Shown here in pieces: positions 25,958-37,196 of a stretch of DNA of 64,000 nt. The position numbers were made by a program, and so were the translations under genes. Location: positions 21,018 to 85,017 of the forward strand of contig CAZVPI010000013.1 of NCBI GenBank assembly GCA_964628035.1. The letters run 5' to 3'. The DNA comes from UBA2199 sp964628035 (lineage in GTDB: Bacteria > Acidobacteriota > Aminicenantia > UBA2199). How positions within the stretch are numbered: position 1 is the stretch's first letter; each line of letters opens with the position of its first letter. The notes beneath the pieces are model-generated. The model saw only the letters and a list, made by a program, of their open reading frames with translations. It was not told the origin of the DNA and made no database searches.

Positions 25958-27404
25958 GGCGCTCCCCCAGCAGCTCGCGCACCACTTCCAAATCGTCGAA
26001 ATGGACGGTGCGGTCCCGGAAGATCTGGTAGTCCTCGTGACCCTTGCCGGCGATCAGCACCACGTCGCCGGGGGCGGCCAGGTCCAGGGCCAGGCCGATG
26101 GCCGACCGGCGGTCGGGTTCGCTGCGCCAGGAGGCGAAGCCGGGCTCGAAGCCGGACCGGACGTCGGCCAGGATGGCCAGCGGGTCTTCCTGGCGCGGGT
26201 TGTCGCTGGTCAGAACCACCCAATCCGCCAGCCGGCTGGCGACGCGTCCCATGCGCGGCCGCTTGGTCTTGTCGCGCGAGCCGCCGGCGCCGAAGACCAG
26301 GATCAAACGGCCGCGGGCGATCTCGCGGAACGAGCGCAGCAGGTTTTCCAGGGCGTCGTCGGTGTGGGCATAGTCGACCACGACCAGGAAGTCGCCGGCG
26401 TGGGCGATGCTGGCCCGCCCCTTGACCGGCCGCAAGGAGGACAGGGCGGCGGCGATGCGCTCGGCGGCGACGCCGTTGACCAGGGCCGAGCTGACCGCGG
26501 CCATGATGTTCAGCAGGTTGAAGCGGCCCAGCAACGGGCACTGGAACTCCAGCCGGCCGCGAGGCGTCTGCAGCGTTCCGCGGATGCCTTCGGGGCCGAA
26601 GGCGGCCTTCAGCGGCCGGATATCGGCCTGCTCCGAGAAGCCGAAGGTGACGTAGCGGCAGTTGAGTTCGCGGATGATGCGCGCCCCGGCCGGGTCGTCG
26701 CCATTCAGGATCGCCCACTGGTCGCTGCCGAGGCGCTTGAACAGCGAGAGCTTGGCCTCGAAATAGTTCTCCATCGTGCCGTGGAAGTCCAGGTGATCGC
26801 CGGAAAAGGAGGTGAAAACGGCCTGCGTGAAGTGGACGTCGTCGACGCGATGCAGGCTGAGCGAAGCCGAGGAGACCTCCATGGCCAGGTGGGTGCCTCC
26901 GGCGCGCAGCGTCTCGGCCATGAAGGCGAACAGCTCGGGCGCCTCGGGAGTGGTGAGCTTCGTGGGCCGGTCGAGGCCGGAAAAGTTCATGCCCAGGGTG
27001 CCGACGGCGGCGGTGCCGGGGCCGAGCAGGGCCTGGACCAGGCTCACGGTGGTCGTCTTGCCATTGGTGCCCGTGACGCCGATCACGTTCAGGCTGCGCG
27101 AGGGGTCGCCGTAGAAACGGCTGGCCATGGCGCTGAGCGCCCGGCGGTCGTTCTTGACCTGCACCCAGGTGATGCCGGGGAAGCCGTCGGGCGGCGGATG
27201 CACCGACACGACGGCGACGGCTCCCCGCTCCACCGCGTCCCCGGCGAAGCGCACCCCGTCCTCGCGGAAGCCCTTGATGGCCACGTAGCAGGATCCCGGG
27301 ACGACCTGGCGCGAATCGTAGGCCACGCCGCTCACCGCCACGCCCAGGTCGCCGCGCCAGGCCAGCGATTCGTGTCGGCTCAGCAGTTCGTCCAGGCGCT
27401 TCAT
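25950..27404 (-). CDS. murE: UDP-N-acetylmuramoyl-tripeptide synthetase
   Basis: MurE adds the third amino acid of the stem peptide. The 484-residue protein has AYDSRQVVPGSCYVAIKG, the ATP loop GVTGTNGKTTTVSLV, TKLTTPEAPEL, FTSFSGDHLDFHGTM and VVDYAHTDDALENLL. The motif SDNPRQED matches the DNPR signature of meso-diaminopimelate-adding enzymes, so the wall is predicted to be DAP-type. The start is the ATG at 27404, which overlaps the ftsI TGA; the frame stays open far upstream but that is shadow of ftsI. Confidence 0.97.
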   Translation of the reverse strand: MKRLDELLSRHESLAWRGDLGVAVSGVAYDSRQVVPGSCYVAIKGFREDGVRFAGDAVERGAVAVVSVHPPPDGFPGITWVQVKNDRRALSAMASRFYGDPSRSLNVIGVTGTNGKTTTVSLVQALLGPGTAAVGTLGMNFSGLDRPTKLTTPEAPELFAFMAETLRAGGTHLAMEVSSASLSLHRVDDVHFTQAVFTSFSGDHLDFHGTMENYFEAKLSLFKRLGSDQWAILNGDDPAGARIIRELNCRYVTFGFSEQADIRPLKAAFGPEGIRGTLQTPRGRLEFQCPLLGRFNLLNIMAAVSSALVNGVAAERIAAALSSLRPVKGRASIAHAGDFLVVVDYAHTDDALENLLRSFREIARGRLILVFGAGGSRDKTKRPRMGRVASRLADWVVLTSDNPRQEDPLAILADVRSGFEPGFASWRSEPDRRSAIGLALDLAAPGDVVLIAGKGHEDYQIFRDRTVHFDDLEVVRELLGERRA

Positions 27405-29092
27405 AGGCGGATCTCGCGGATGGCCGGCTGGGCGGGCAGGATGCCCAGCTGCAGCATGATCTTCTCGGCGATGGCCTTGAACAAGGGGGCGGCGACGTCG
27501 CCGCCGAAATACTCCCCCTGCGGCTCGTCGAGGACGACGAAGACGGTCACGCGCGGGTCGCGGACCGGGAAGAAGCCCCCGAAGGAAGCGACATAGGCGC
27601 CGGCGTAGCGCCCGCCCTTGATCTTGTGGGCCGTCCCGGTCTTGCCGGCGATGTCCAGCCCGGCGATGGCGGCCCTGCGCCCGGTGCCGCGGCGGACGAC
27701 CTCGGTCAGGATCTCGGCCAGCTGCTCGCTGCTGCCGGGAGAGAGCACGCGCTCGCGCTCGCCCGCCGGCCCGGCGTCGCGCAGGATCTGCGGCGTTACG
27801 CGGAACCCTCCCGAGGCGGCCACGTTGAAGGCCACCGCCATCTGCAGCGGCGTCACGGCGATCTCGTAGCCGAAGGAGAGGTAGGCCAGCGAGACGCCGC
27901 TCCAGCGCTCGGGCGGATGGAGGATGCCGCGCTCCTCGGCGGGCAGGCCGATGCCGGTGCGGCGGCCGAAGCCGAAGCGGCGGATGGTGGCGAAATAGCG
28001 GTCGCCGCCCAGCCGCAGGCCGACCTGAGTGGCGCCGATGTTGCTCGACTGCACGAAGATATCGTCGAAGCTGAGGCGGGCGAAGGGGTGAACGTCGGTG
28101 ATCTGCCGGTCGTGGAAAGTGAAAACGCCGTTGTGGCAGTCGAACGTCTCCTGGCGGCCGCAGGCGCGGTTCTCCAAGGCCGATGCCGCCAGCACCACCT
28201 TGAAGGTGGAGCCGGGGTCGTAGAGGAAGGAGAGAGCCCTGTTTTTCAGGCGCGGCGGCGGCGTGCTCCATATGGTTTCCGGGTTGTAGCCGGGGCAGGA
28301 GGCCAGGGCCAGGACCTGGCCGCTGCGGCTGTCGAGGACGACGACCGCACCGCCGCCGGCGCGGCTGCGGCCGACGGCGGCCTCCAGCTCGCGCTCCACG
28401 AAAAACTGCAGCGCGGCGTCGAGGCTCAGGTGGATGTCCCGGCCCGGCACCGGCGGCTCCAGGACCTTGAAATCGAAAATGCGCCGGCGCGCGTCGATGA
28501 GAACCTTCAGCCGGCCGCCGCGCCCCTTGATCTCGGAGTCGAGCCCCGTCTCGATCCCCCCCAGCGCCTGCTCATCGATGCCCACGCCGCCGAGCACGTG
28601 GGCGGCAAGCGGTCCCTGCGGGTACACGCGGCGGTACTCGTCCAGGAAATCGATGGCCCCGGCCGTGGCCGGGTCGGCGGCCAGCGGTTTCACCCGGGCG
28701 TACTCCTCGTCGCTCAGCTTGCGCTTCAGCCAGACGAACTTCTCGCCGCGGCGGATGCGCCTGGCGATGGCCGTTCTCTGCAGCGGCGACAGGGGCAGCG
28801 CGGCGCAGAACCCGCGCAGGACCGACAGCGAGTGCGCCTCGTCCTTGTTGCGGATGTACGCCGACTTCGACTGCAGGGAGATGGCCAGGATCTCGCCGTG
28901 GCGGTCGGTGATGGTGCCGCGCTTGGAATGGAGCTCCTCCACGCGGTGGGTCTGGGCCTTGATCTTCGCCGTATAGGTGGTGTACTCGAGCACCTGCAGC
29001 CCGAAGAGGCGGAAGACGATGGCCAGGATCCAGGCAAAGAGGAAAAGGCAGAGGGAGAAGAAACGCTGTTTGCCGAGGCGGCTAGCGTTCAT
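27401..29092 (-). CDS. ftsI: Septal peptidoglycan transpeptidase FtsI (PBP3)
   Basis: Class B penicillin-binding protein that cross-links septal peptidoglycan. The 563-residue protein has one membrane helix near the N-terminus (FFSLCLFLFAWILAIVFRLF), the dimerisation/pedestal domain (RGTITDRHGEILA), and a transpeptidase domain with the active-site SxxK in GSTFKV, SSN in VQSSNIGAT, and KTG in AGKTGTAHK. The start ATG at 29092 lies inside the end of ftsL (11-base overlap). No PASTA domain is visible. Confidence 0.96.
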   Translation of the reverse strand: MNASRLGKQRFFSLCLFLFAWILAIVFRLFGLQVLEYTTYTAKIKAQTHRVEELHSKRGTITDRHGEILAISLQSKSAYIRNKDEAHSLSVLRGFCAALPLSPLQRTAIARRIRRGEKFVWLKRKLSDEEYARVKPLAADPATAGAIDFLDEYRRVYPQGPLAAHVLGGVGIDEQALGGIETGLDSEIKGRGGRLKVLIDARRRIFDFKVLEPPVPGRDIHLSLDAALQFFVERELEAAVGRSRAGGGAVVVLDSRSGQVLALASCPGYNPETIWSTPPPRLKNRALSFLYDPGSTFKVVLAASALENRACGRQETFDCHNGVFTFHDRQITDVHPFARLSFDDIFVQSSNIGATQVGLRLGGDRYFATIRRFGFGRRTGIGLPAEERGILHPPERWSGVSLAYLSFGYEIAVTPLQMAVAFNVAASGGFRVTPQILRDAGPAGERERVLSPGSSEQLAEILTEVVRRGTGRRAAIAGLDIAGKTGTAHKIKGGRYAGAYVASFGGFFPVRDPRVTVFVVLDEPQGEYFGGDVAAPLFKAIAEKIMLQLGILPAQPAIREIRL

Positions 29093-29381
29093 GGGCAGCC
29101 TCCACGACCTTGATGATCTGTCCCGGCTCGGGGTACTGGTAGCCAAGCTCCTCGCGGGCGACGCGCTCGATGCGTTCCAGGCTGAGGAGCGCGGCGCGGC
29201 GCGCCCGCAGCGCGTCGATCTCGCGGCGCAGGCGGGCCTCCTCCCGCAGCAGCCCGTGCTGGCGGTAGCCCAGGTCGACGGTGGCCAGGTTCAGGCTGGA
29301 GTAGATGAACAGGACAAGGAAGATGAAAAAGGCCAGCACGGCTAGGCGCACGGCGGAGCGGGAAGGGCCGAGCCGGCTCAT
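29082..29381 (-). CDS. ftsL: Cell division protein FtsL
   Basis: A 99-residue bitopic divisome protein: a short basic N-terminus, one membrane helix (about residues 11-30) and a periplasmic coiled coil (LLREEARLRREIDALRARR) ending with the typical RIERVAREELGYQYPEPGQ. It joins FtsB and FtsQ in the family's known complex. It overlaps rsmH (ATGA) and ftsI. Confidence 0.9.
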   Translation of the reverse strand: MSRLGPSRSAVRLAVLAFFIFLVLFIYSSLNLATVDLGYRQHGLLREEARLRREIDALRARRAALLSLERIERVAREELGYQYPEPGQIIKVVEAAHER

Positions 29382-30268
29382 GCCACCTCCAGGGCCCGCA
29401 GCCTGGCCGAACGCGACGCCAGGTTCTCGGCGATCTCGTCGCTGCGCGGCCGGGCGGGGAAGGGGCGCAGCAGCCGCACCCGCTGCCGCCGCTCCAGTCC
29501 CAGGAAGCCGCGCTTGACCAGCCGGTCCTCCAGCGAATGGTAGGTGAGGAACGCCACGCGCGCCCCGGCGGGCAGGTGGTCGGGGATGCGCTCCAGCCAG
29601 GACTCCAGCCCCTCCAGCTCCTGGTTGACCTCGATGCGCAGCGCCTGGAAGACCTGCGCCGCAGGGTGGACCCGCCCCGGGCGGGGGTGCCAGCGGGTCA
29701 GCCGTTCCACCAGCAGGCGCAGCGGACCGGTCGTGCTCCAGGGCGCGAACAGGCGCTTCTCGATCACCGCCTTGGCCAGGCGCCGCGCATAGCCCACCTC
29801 GCCGAAGCGGGAAAAAAGGCCGGCCAGCCGCTCCTCGCTCCAGGTGTTGAGCAGATCGGCCGCGGTCGGGCCTTTTCCGCCGGGATCCTTGCGCATGTCG
29901 AGGGGGCCGTCCACGCTGTGGGAAAAGCCGCGGCGGCCGTCCTTCAGCTGCGGGGTGGAGATCCCCGGGTCGATCAGGATCCCGGCGACGGCCAGGCTGC
30001 GGCAGTCGAACTCCTCGAACAGGTCCAGGTAGGAGCCGCGGTGGAAGCGGACGCGGCCGGCGAACGGGCGCAGCGCCTCGCGGGCCTGCTCCAGGCTGGC
30101 CTCGTCCAGGTCCATGGCGATCAGGCTCGCCCGGGGAAAGGCCTCCAGGATGAGCCGGCTGTGGCCGCCGGCGCCGACCGTGCCGTCGACGAAGACCCCA
30201 TCCTGCGGCGCGCCCGCGAAGATCTCCAGGACCTCCCTACTCATGACGGGGTAGTGCCGCGGATTCAT
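29378..30268 (-). CDS. rsmH: 16S rRNA (cytosine1402-N4)-methyltransferase
   Basis: RsmH (MraW) methylates N4 of C1402 in 16S rRNA. The 296-residue protein begins YPVMSREVLEIF and has the SAM loop FVDGTVGAGGHSRLIL, the LIDPGISTPQL segment and VAFLTYHSLEDRLVKRGF near the end. Its ATG at 30268 lies 32 bases inside the end of mraZ, keeping family N-terminal sequence, and its stop overlaps ftsL. Confidence 0.96.
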   Translation of the reverse strand: MNPRHYPVMSREVLEIFAGAPQDGVFVDGTVGAGGHSRLILEAFPRASLIAMDLDEASLEQAREALRPFAGRVRFHRGSYLDLFEEFDCRSLAVAGILIDPGISTPQLKDGRRGFSHSVDGPLDMRKDPGGKGPTAADLLNTWSEERLAGLFSRFGEVGYARRLAKAVIEKRLFAPWSTTGPLRLLVERLTRWHPRPGRVHPAAQVFQALRIEVNQELEGLESWLERIPDHLPAGARVAFLTYHSLEDRLVKRGFLGLERRQRVRLLRPFPARPRSDEIAENLASRSARLRALEVA

Positions 30269-30728
30269 TGAGCAACCTCGAGACCCGGTGCAGCTTCTCG
30301 TCGCTGAACTGGCCGCCCATGTAGCGCGTCTCGAAGACCTCCTTGTTCCAGATCACCAGGGTGTCGATCTTGCCCAGGATCAGCAGCGAGCCCTGAAGCT
30401 GGCTGGAGGCGCGCAGGTCGGCGGGGATCAGGATGCGCCCCTTGGAATCGATCTCGCTCTCGGACCCCCAGTAGCTGCTGCGGCTGACGAACTCCTCCAT
30501 GTCGGGATCGCGCATGGGGATGGCGGCGATCTTTCTCTCGATCTCCAGCCACACTTGCATGGGATAGAAAAGGACGTGGTCTCCGTTGAGCGAGGTCAGG
30601 TAGACCTCGCGGCCGAATCCCTGCTCCAGGACCGACAGGTATTTGGCGGGGATCTTCACCCGGCCGCGATCGTCGATCGTGGCGATATAGCTGCCGCGGA
30701 AACGCTCAATTATCCCACTTTGTCCCAT
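30237..30728 (-). CDS. mraZ: Transcriptional regulator MraZ
   Basis: MraZ is an AbrB-like DNA-binding protein that controls the dcw operon, usually its own. Two tandem SpoVT/AbrB-type halves are visible: FRGSYIATIDDRGRVKIPAKY and SEIDSKGRILIPADLR. The 163-residue start (MGQSGIIERF) at 30728 is chosen over an ATG at 30740 because the predicted -10 (30744-30739) overlaps the latter. The start region contains three TGGGN repeats at exact 10-base spacing, the known MraZ-box design. It is the first gene of a 15-gene run. Confidence 0.93.
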   Translation of the reverse strand: MGQSGIIERFRGSYIATIDDRGRVKIPAKYLSVLEQGFGREVYLTSLNGDHVLFYPMQVWLEIERKIAAIPMRDPDMEEFVSRSSYWGSESEIDSKGRILIPADLRASSQLQGSLLILGKIDTLVIWNKEVFETRYMGGQFSDEKLHRVSRLLNESAALPRHE

Positions 30729-30737
30729 TTTCGCCCA
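30713..30737 (-). promoter_or_regulatory. MraZ operator: three TGGGN repeats
   Basis: On the minus strand TGGGC (30737-30733), TGGGA (30727-30723) and TGGGA (30717-30713), each separated by five bases. This is the repeat pattern known to bind MraZ in other bacteria. It overlaps the predicted +1 and the first codons of mraZ, so binding should block its own promoter. Confidence 0.82.
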
Positions 30738-30738
30738 C

Positions 30739-30768
30739 ATAATAATATATACAAATATGCCTTGTCAA
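30739..30768 (-). promoter_or_regulatory. Promoter of the mraZ/dcw operon
   Basis: Minus strand TTGACA (30768-30763), 18-nt spacer, TATTAT (30744-30739). Predicted +1 about 30732, four bases before the ATG at 30728. Confidence 0.65.
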
Positions 30769-30804
30769 GAAATTTTTAGCAAAAAAAAATTCCGAAAAAC
30801 CGTA

Positions 30805-30833
30805 TTGACACGCTATATTTAGCGCCTTATAAT
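30805..30833 (+). promoter_or_regulatory. Consensus sigma-70 promoter of nrdJ with NrdR-like box in the spacer
   Basis: TTGACA (30805-30810), exactly 17 nt, TATAAT (30828-30833): a full consensus match. The spacer holds the palindrome ACGCTATATTTAGCGC (30810-30825), close to the NrdR-box consensus ACACWATATMTWGTGT, so repression of ribonucleotide reductase by NrdR is predicted. A second box at the usual spacing is not clear. Confidence 0.8.
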
Positions 30834-30870
30834 CGGGTGTCAACTAGATTTGCCGCTCAAGGAGAGCCGA

Positions 30871-32952
30871 ATGGAGAACTTTCCCGAAAATGCGATGAAA
30901 ATTCTGCGCGCCCGTTATTTCAAGAAGGACGAGAAGGGAAACCTGATCGAGAACAAGCCCTCCGAACTGTTCCGCCGCGTCACCCGCTTCGTCGCCCAGG
31001 CCGAGAAGGATCCCGCCGACAGGAAGCGCTGGGAGGAGAAGTTCTTCCAGGCCATGATGCGCAAGGACTTCATGCCCAATTCGCCCACCCTCACCGGCGC
31101 CGGCCGGCAGATGTGCCTTTCCGCCTGCTTCGTCCTGCCCATCGAGGATTCTCTCGACGGCATCTTCGAGACGGTCAAGAACGCCGCCCTGGTCCACAAG
31201 GAGGGGGGCGGCACCGGCTTCGACTTCTCGCGCATCCGCCCGGCGGGCAGCTTCGTGCGCAAGACCCAGGGCATCGCATCGGGGCCGGTCTCCTTCCTGA
31301 AGGTCATCGACGCCGGCACCGAGGCGGTCAAGCAGGGCGGCACGCGCCGCGGCGCCAACATGGGCGTGCTGCGCGTCGACCACCCCGACATCCGCCATTT
31401 CATCACCATGAAGCACGACGGCGTCACCGCACAGAACTTCAACATCTCGGTGACCATCACCGACGCCTTCATCGAGGCCATCCAAAACCGGGCCCCCTAC
31501 GACCTGATCAACCCCATGGACGGCGCGCCCGCAGGCCAGGCCAGCGCCCAGGAGATCTTCGACCTGATCGTCGACTCGGCCTGGAGCAACGGCGACCCCG
31601 GCCTGATCTTCATCGACAAGGTCAACCGCCTGAATCCGACCGCCCCCCAGGGCCCCATCCGCGCCACCAACCCCTGCGGCGAGCAGCCGCTGCACGACTA
31701 CGAGGCCTGCAACCTGGGCTCGATCAACCTGCTGAACCTCTACGACGAGAAGGACCCGGACGGCCTGGACTGGAACCGCTTCCGAGAGATCATCCAGCTG
31801 GGCATCCGCTTCCTCGACGACGTCATCGACGTCAACCTCTACCCGCTGGAAAAGATCGACCGCATGGCCAAGGCCAACCGCCGCATCGGCCTGGGGGTGA
31901 TGGGTTTCGCCGACCTGCTCATCCGCTGCGCCATTCCCTATGCCAGCGAGGAGGCCCGCGCCCTGGGTCGCAAGATCATCTCCTTCCTGAAGCAGGAGGC
32001 GGTCGCCGCGTCGCGCCGCCTGGGCGAGGAGCGCGGGAACTTCCCGAACATCGAGAAATCGGTCTACCGCGGGCAGACCATGCGCAACGCCGCCGTCCTG
32101 ACCATCGCCCCCACCGGCACCATTTCCCGCATTGCCGGCTGCTCCTCCAGCATCGAGCCCATCTTCGCCTTCGAGGTGATCTCCAAGATCCTCGACGGCG
32201 AGATCATCGACATCCACCCCCTGTACCGCGAGTGGCGGGAGCGCCACCCCGGCGAGGCGCCGCCCGCGCATTTCGTCACCGCCCAGGAGATCTCGCCCCT
32301 CGACCACCTGAAGATGCAGGAGGTGTTCCAGGAGCACGTGGACAGCGCCGTTTCCAAGACCATCAACTTTCCCCATTCGGCCACGCGCGAGGACATCGCC
32401 TCGGCCTACCTGCAGGCCTTCGCCATGAACATCAAGGGCATCACCGTCTACCGCGACGGCTGCCGCGCCGTGCAGGTGCTGAACAAGGCCGGCGAGGACA
32501 AGCCCAAGCCGCTGGGCCGCCCTGACGCCATCCCCTCCACCACCCACAAGATCTCCACCGGGCTGGGCAACCTGTACATCACGGTCACCTATTTCAACCA
32601 GAAGCCCTTCGAGGTCTTCGCCTCCATTGGCAAGAGCGGCTATTCGACCATGGCCGACGCCGAGGCCATCGGCCGCCTGATCTCGCTGGCCCTGCGCAGC
32701 GGCATCCCGGCCGAGGAGCTGGTCAACCAGCTCAAGGGCATCGGCGGCGCCGAGCCGATCTTCTCCAACGGCCAGCTCATCCAGTCCATTCCCGACGCCA
32801 TCGCCAAGGTGCTGGAAACCCATGTCGGCAAGGTCAACACCCGCCACCAGGACCTCAACCTGCCCTCCTGCCCGATCTGCGGCGGCAGCGTCAGCGACGA
32901 GAAGTGCCCCACCTGCGCCAACTGCGGCTGGTCCAAGTGCAACGGCGTGTGA
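30871..32952 (+). CDS. nrdJ: Adenosylcobalamin-dependent ribonucleotide reductase (class II)
   Basis: Class II RNR makes deoxyribonucleotides independent of oxygen, using adenosylcobalamin to form the thiyl radical. The 693-residue protein has FMPNSPTLTGAG, CLSACFVLP, the GGGTGFDFSRIRP loop, GTRRGANMGVLRVDHPDI, NPCGEQPL and APTGTISRIAGCSS, typical of the B12-dependent group. The C-terminus has a zinc-ribbon (CPICGG ... CPTCANCGWSKC). The ATG at 30871 has AAGGAGA five bases upstream; a TTG at 30850 is less likely. It is divergent from mraZ. Confidence 0.96.
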   Translation: MENFPENAMKILRARYFKKDEKGNLIENKPSELFRRVTRFVAQAEKDPADRKRWEEKFFQAMMRKDFMPNSPTLTGAGRQMCLSACFVLPIEDSLDGIFETVKNAALVHKEGGGTGFDFSRIRPAGSFVRKTQGIASGPVSFLKVIDAGTEAVKQGGTRRGANMGVLRVDHPDIRHFITMKHDGVTAQNFNISVTITDAFIEAIQNRAPYDLINPMDGAPAGQASAQEIFDLIVDSAWSNGDPGLIFIDKVNRLNPTAPQGPIRATNPCGEQPLHDYEACNLGSINLLNLYDEKDPDGLDWNRFREIIQLGIRFLDDVIDVNLYPLEKIDRMAKANRRIGLGVMGFADLLIRCAIPYASEEARALGRKIISFLKQEAVAASRRLGEERGNFPNIEKSVYRGQTMRNAAVLTIAPTGTISRIAGCSSSIEPIFAFEVISKILDGEIIDIHPLYREWRERHPGEAPPAHFVTAQEISPLDHLKMQEVFQEHVDSAVSKTINFPHSATREDIASAYLQAFAMNIKGITVYRDGCRAVQVLNKAGEDKPKPLGRPDAIPSTTHKISTGLGNLYITVTYFNQKPFEVFASIGKSGYSTMADAEAIGRLISLALRSGIPAEELVNQLKGIGGAEPIFSNGQLIQSIPDAIAKVLETHVGKVNTRHQDLNLPSCPICGGSVSDEKCPTCANCGWSKCNGV

Positions 32953-33000
32953 GCGGCTGAGCGCCGGCCCGGGCGCCGCCGCGGATCGGGCCCTGGCAAA

Positions 33001-33030
33001 TTGACATTGGGAAATCTCTTGCGGTAGAAT
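33001..33030 (+). promoter_or_regulatory. Promoter of the cNMP/FHA gene
   Basis: TTGACA (33001-33006), 18-nt spacer, TAGAAT (33025-33030). Because the -10 covers the ATG at 33029, the true start is most likely the ATG at 33047. Confidence 0.65.
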
Positions 33031-33046
33031 GGATGGCGAAGCGAAC

Positions 33047-33802
33047 ATGGACCTATTGAAGAAGTTCATCAGCAAGTACGCCGCCGGCGACGTCATCTAC
33101 AAGCAGGGCGACATGCAGAGCGACTTCTTCATCATCAACAAGGGCAAGGTGCAGCTGAAGCACGACGGCCAGGGCCAGATCCTGGCCACCCTCAGCAAGG
33201 GCGACTTCTTCGGCGAAGAATCGCTCAACAGCGAACAGACCGCCATCTACACCGTCGAGGCCGTCGAGGAAAGCTTCCTCATCAAGATCCCCTATACCTC
33301 CCTGACCGACATGCTCAAGCAGACGCCCGACATCGCCCTCAAGATCCTCAAGAAACTGAGCGAAAAGCACATCAAGATCCAGACGGTCTTGATGTCGGCC
33401 GCCGCCGCGCCGGCGGCGAAGGAAAAAGGGGCCGGCAAGGAACCGCGCCGCGAGGACTCGACCTCGGAGAAGATCGGCGGCGAGGTCAAGGCCTACCTGA
33501 TCATCCAGCGCTCCAACCGCCTGGTGCAGCTGACCAAGACACAGACCTTCCTGGGCCGCCGCGACTACACCACAGGCTTTGTCCCCGATATCGACCTTAC
33601 CGACGAGGACGAGGAAAAATACATCTCGCGCAAGCACGCCAAGATCCAGTTCCGCGACGGCAAGTTCTACCTCTCCGAGGAGCCGGGCGCCATCAACGGC
33701 ACCTTCCTCAACGGCAACAAGCTGCAGACCGGGGTCAAGCACGAACTGAAGGCCGAGGACGAGATCACCCTCTGCCACCTGAACATCATCTTCAAGGTCT
33801 GA
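33047..33802 (+). CDS. Cyclic-nucleotide-binding-like and FHA domain protein
   Basis: A 251-residue cytoplasmic protein joining two signalling modules. Residues about 5-110 form a cNMP-binding-type barrel (AGDVIYKQGDMQSDFFIINKG, LSKGDFFGEESL), but the usual phosphate-binding Arg-Ser/Thr-Ala stretch is not clear. Residues about 150-251 form an FHA domain (FLGRRDYTTG, SRKHAKIQFRDGKFYL, NGTFLNGNKL) that binds phosphothreonine. A short Ala/Lys-rich linker joins them. It could be an adaptor that reads Ser/Thr kinase output, and the window has such a kinase at 42297. No effector domain is present. Confidence 0.85.
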   Translation: MDLLKKFISKYAAGDVIYKQGDMQSDFFIINKGKVQLKHDGQGQILATLSKGDFFGEESLNSEQTAIYTVEAVEESFLIKIPYTSLTDMLKQTPDIALKILKKLSEKHIKIQTVLMSAAAAPAAKEKGAGKEPRREDSTSEKIGGEVKAYLIIQRSNRLVQLTKTQTFLGRRDYTTGFVPDIDLTDEDEEKYISRKHAKIQFRDGKFYLSEEPGAINGTFLNGNKLQTGVKHELKAEDEITLCHLNIIFKV

Positions 33803-34547
33803 GCCCGGACGATTTCAGAGGCCGATTTCCCCGCCGTAGAAAACCGTCTCCTCGCCGCCGGGCGTTTCCAGGCGCAGCCCGCCGTCGTCGGCCAGGCCGC
33901 GGAAGATCCCTTCGCGCAGTTGCCGGCCTTGGTGGAAACGCACCCGGCGCCCCAGGAAGGAGCGGCTCCAGTGCCGGGCCCGCTCCAGGAGCGGGGCCGG
34001 GTCGGCGGCGGCCAAGCGCCGCAGCGCGAGGCCCATGGCGGCGGCCAGGCGCCCGCGACCTTCCTCGGGCGGCCAGGTGCGGCCGCTGAGCATGAACAGC
34101 GAGGCGGCCCGCCCGCGCAGCTCAGGGGGGAAATCCTCGGGACGCTGGTTCAGGTTGACGCCGATGCCCACCAGGCAGGCGGCGCCGCCGCCGCCGACCC
34201 GGTTCTCGCACAGGATGCCGGCGACCTTGCCGCCCGCCGCCAGAACGTCGTTGGGCCATTTCAGGACGAAGTCCCGCCGCGTCCAGCCGGAAAGCGCCTC
34301 GCAGACGGCGACGCCGGACGCGACGGCCAGCAGCGACAGCCGGCGCGCGTCGTTCAGGCGGAAGGCGAAGGTGAGGGCCAGGCTCAGTCCGGGCGCCGAG
34401 AACCAGCCGCGGCCGTCGCGGCCCCGGCCCGCCGTCTGCTCGACGGCGCTGACCAGAAGCGGCAGCTCGGCCTGGAGGCGGGAAAAGTTCTCGCGCACGT
34501 AGTCGTTGGTGGAACGGCAGGATTCCAGGCGCAGGTGGCGGAAAGGC

Positions 34548-37160
<2,613 letters not shown>

Positions 37161-37196
37161 GTCCGTTTCCAGCACGTCGGGGCTCCCGGAAATTAA

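Noticed and set aside
25950..28271. A 773-residue frame for murE
   Set aside because: The first 289 residues are a shadow of ftsI; MurE similarity begins at the ATG at 27404.
30850..30871. TTG start for the ribonucleotide reductase at 30850
   Set aside because: The SD AAGGAGA sits inside that extension and is correctly spaced for the ATG at 30871.
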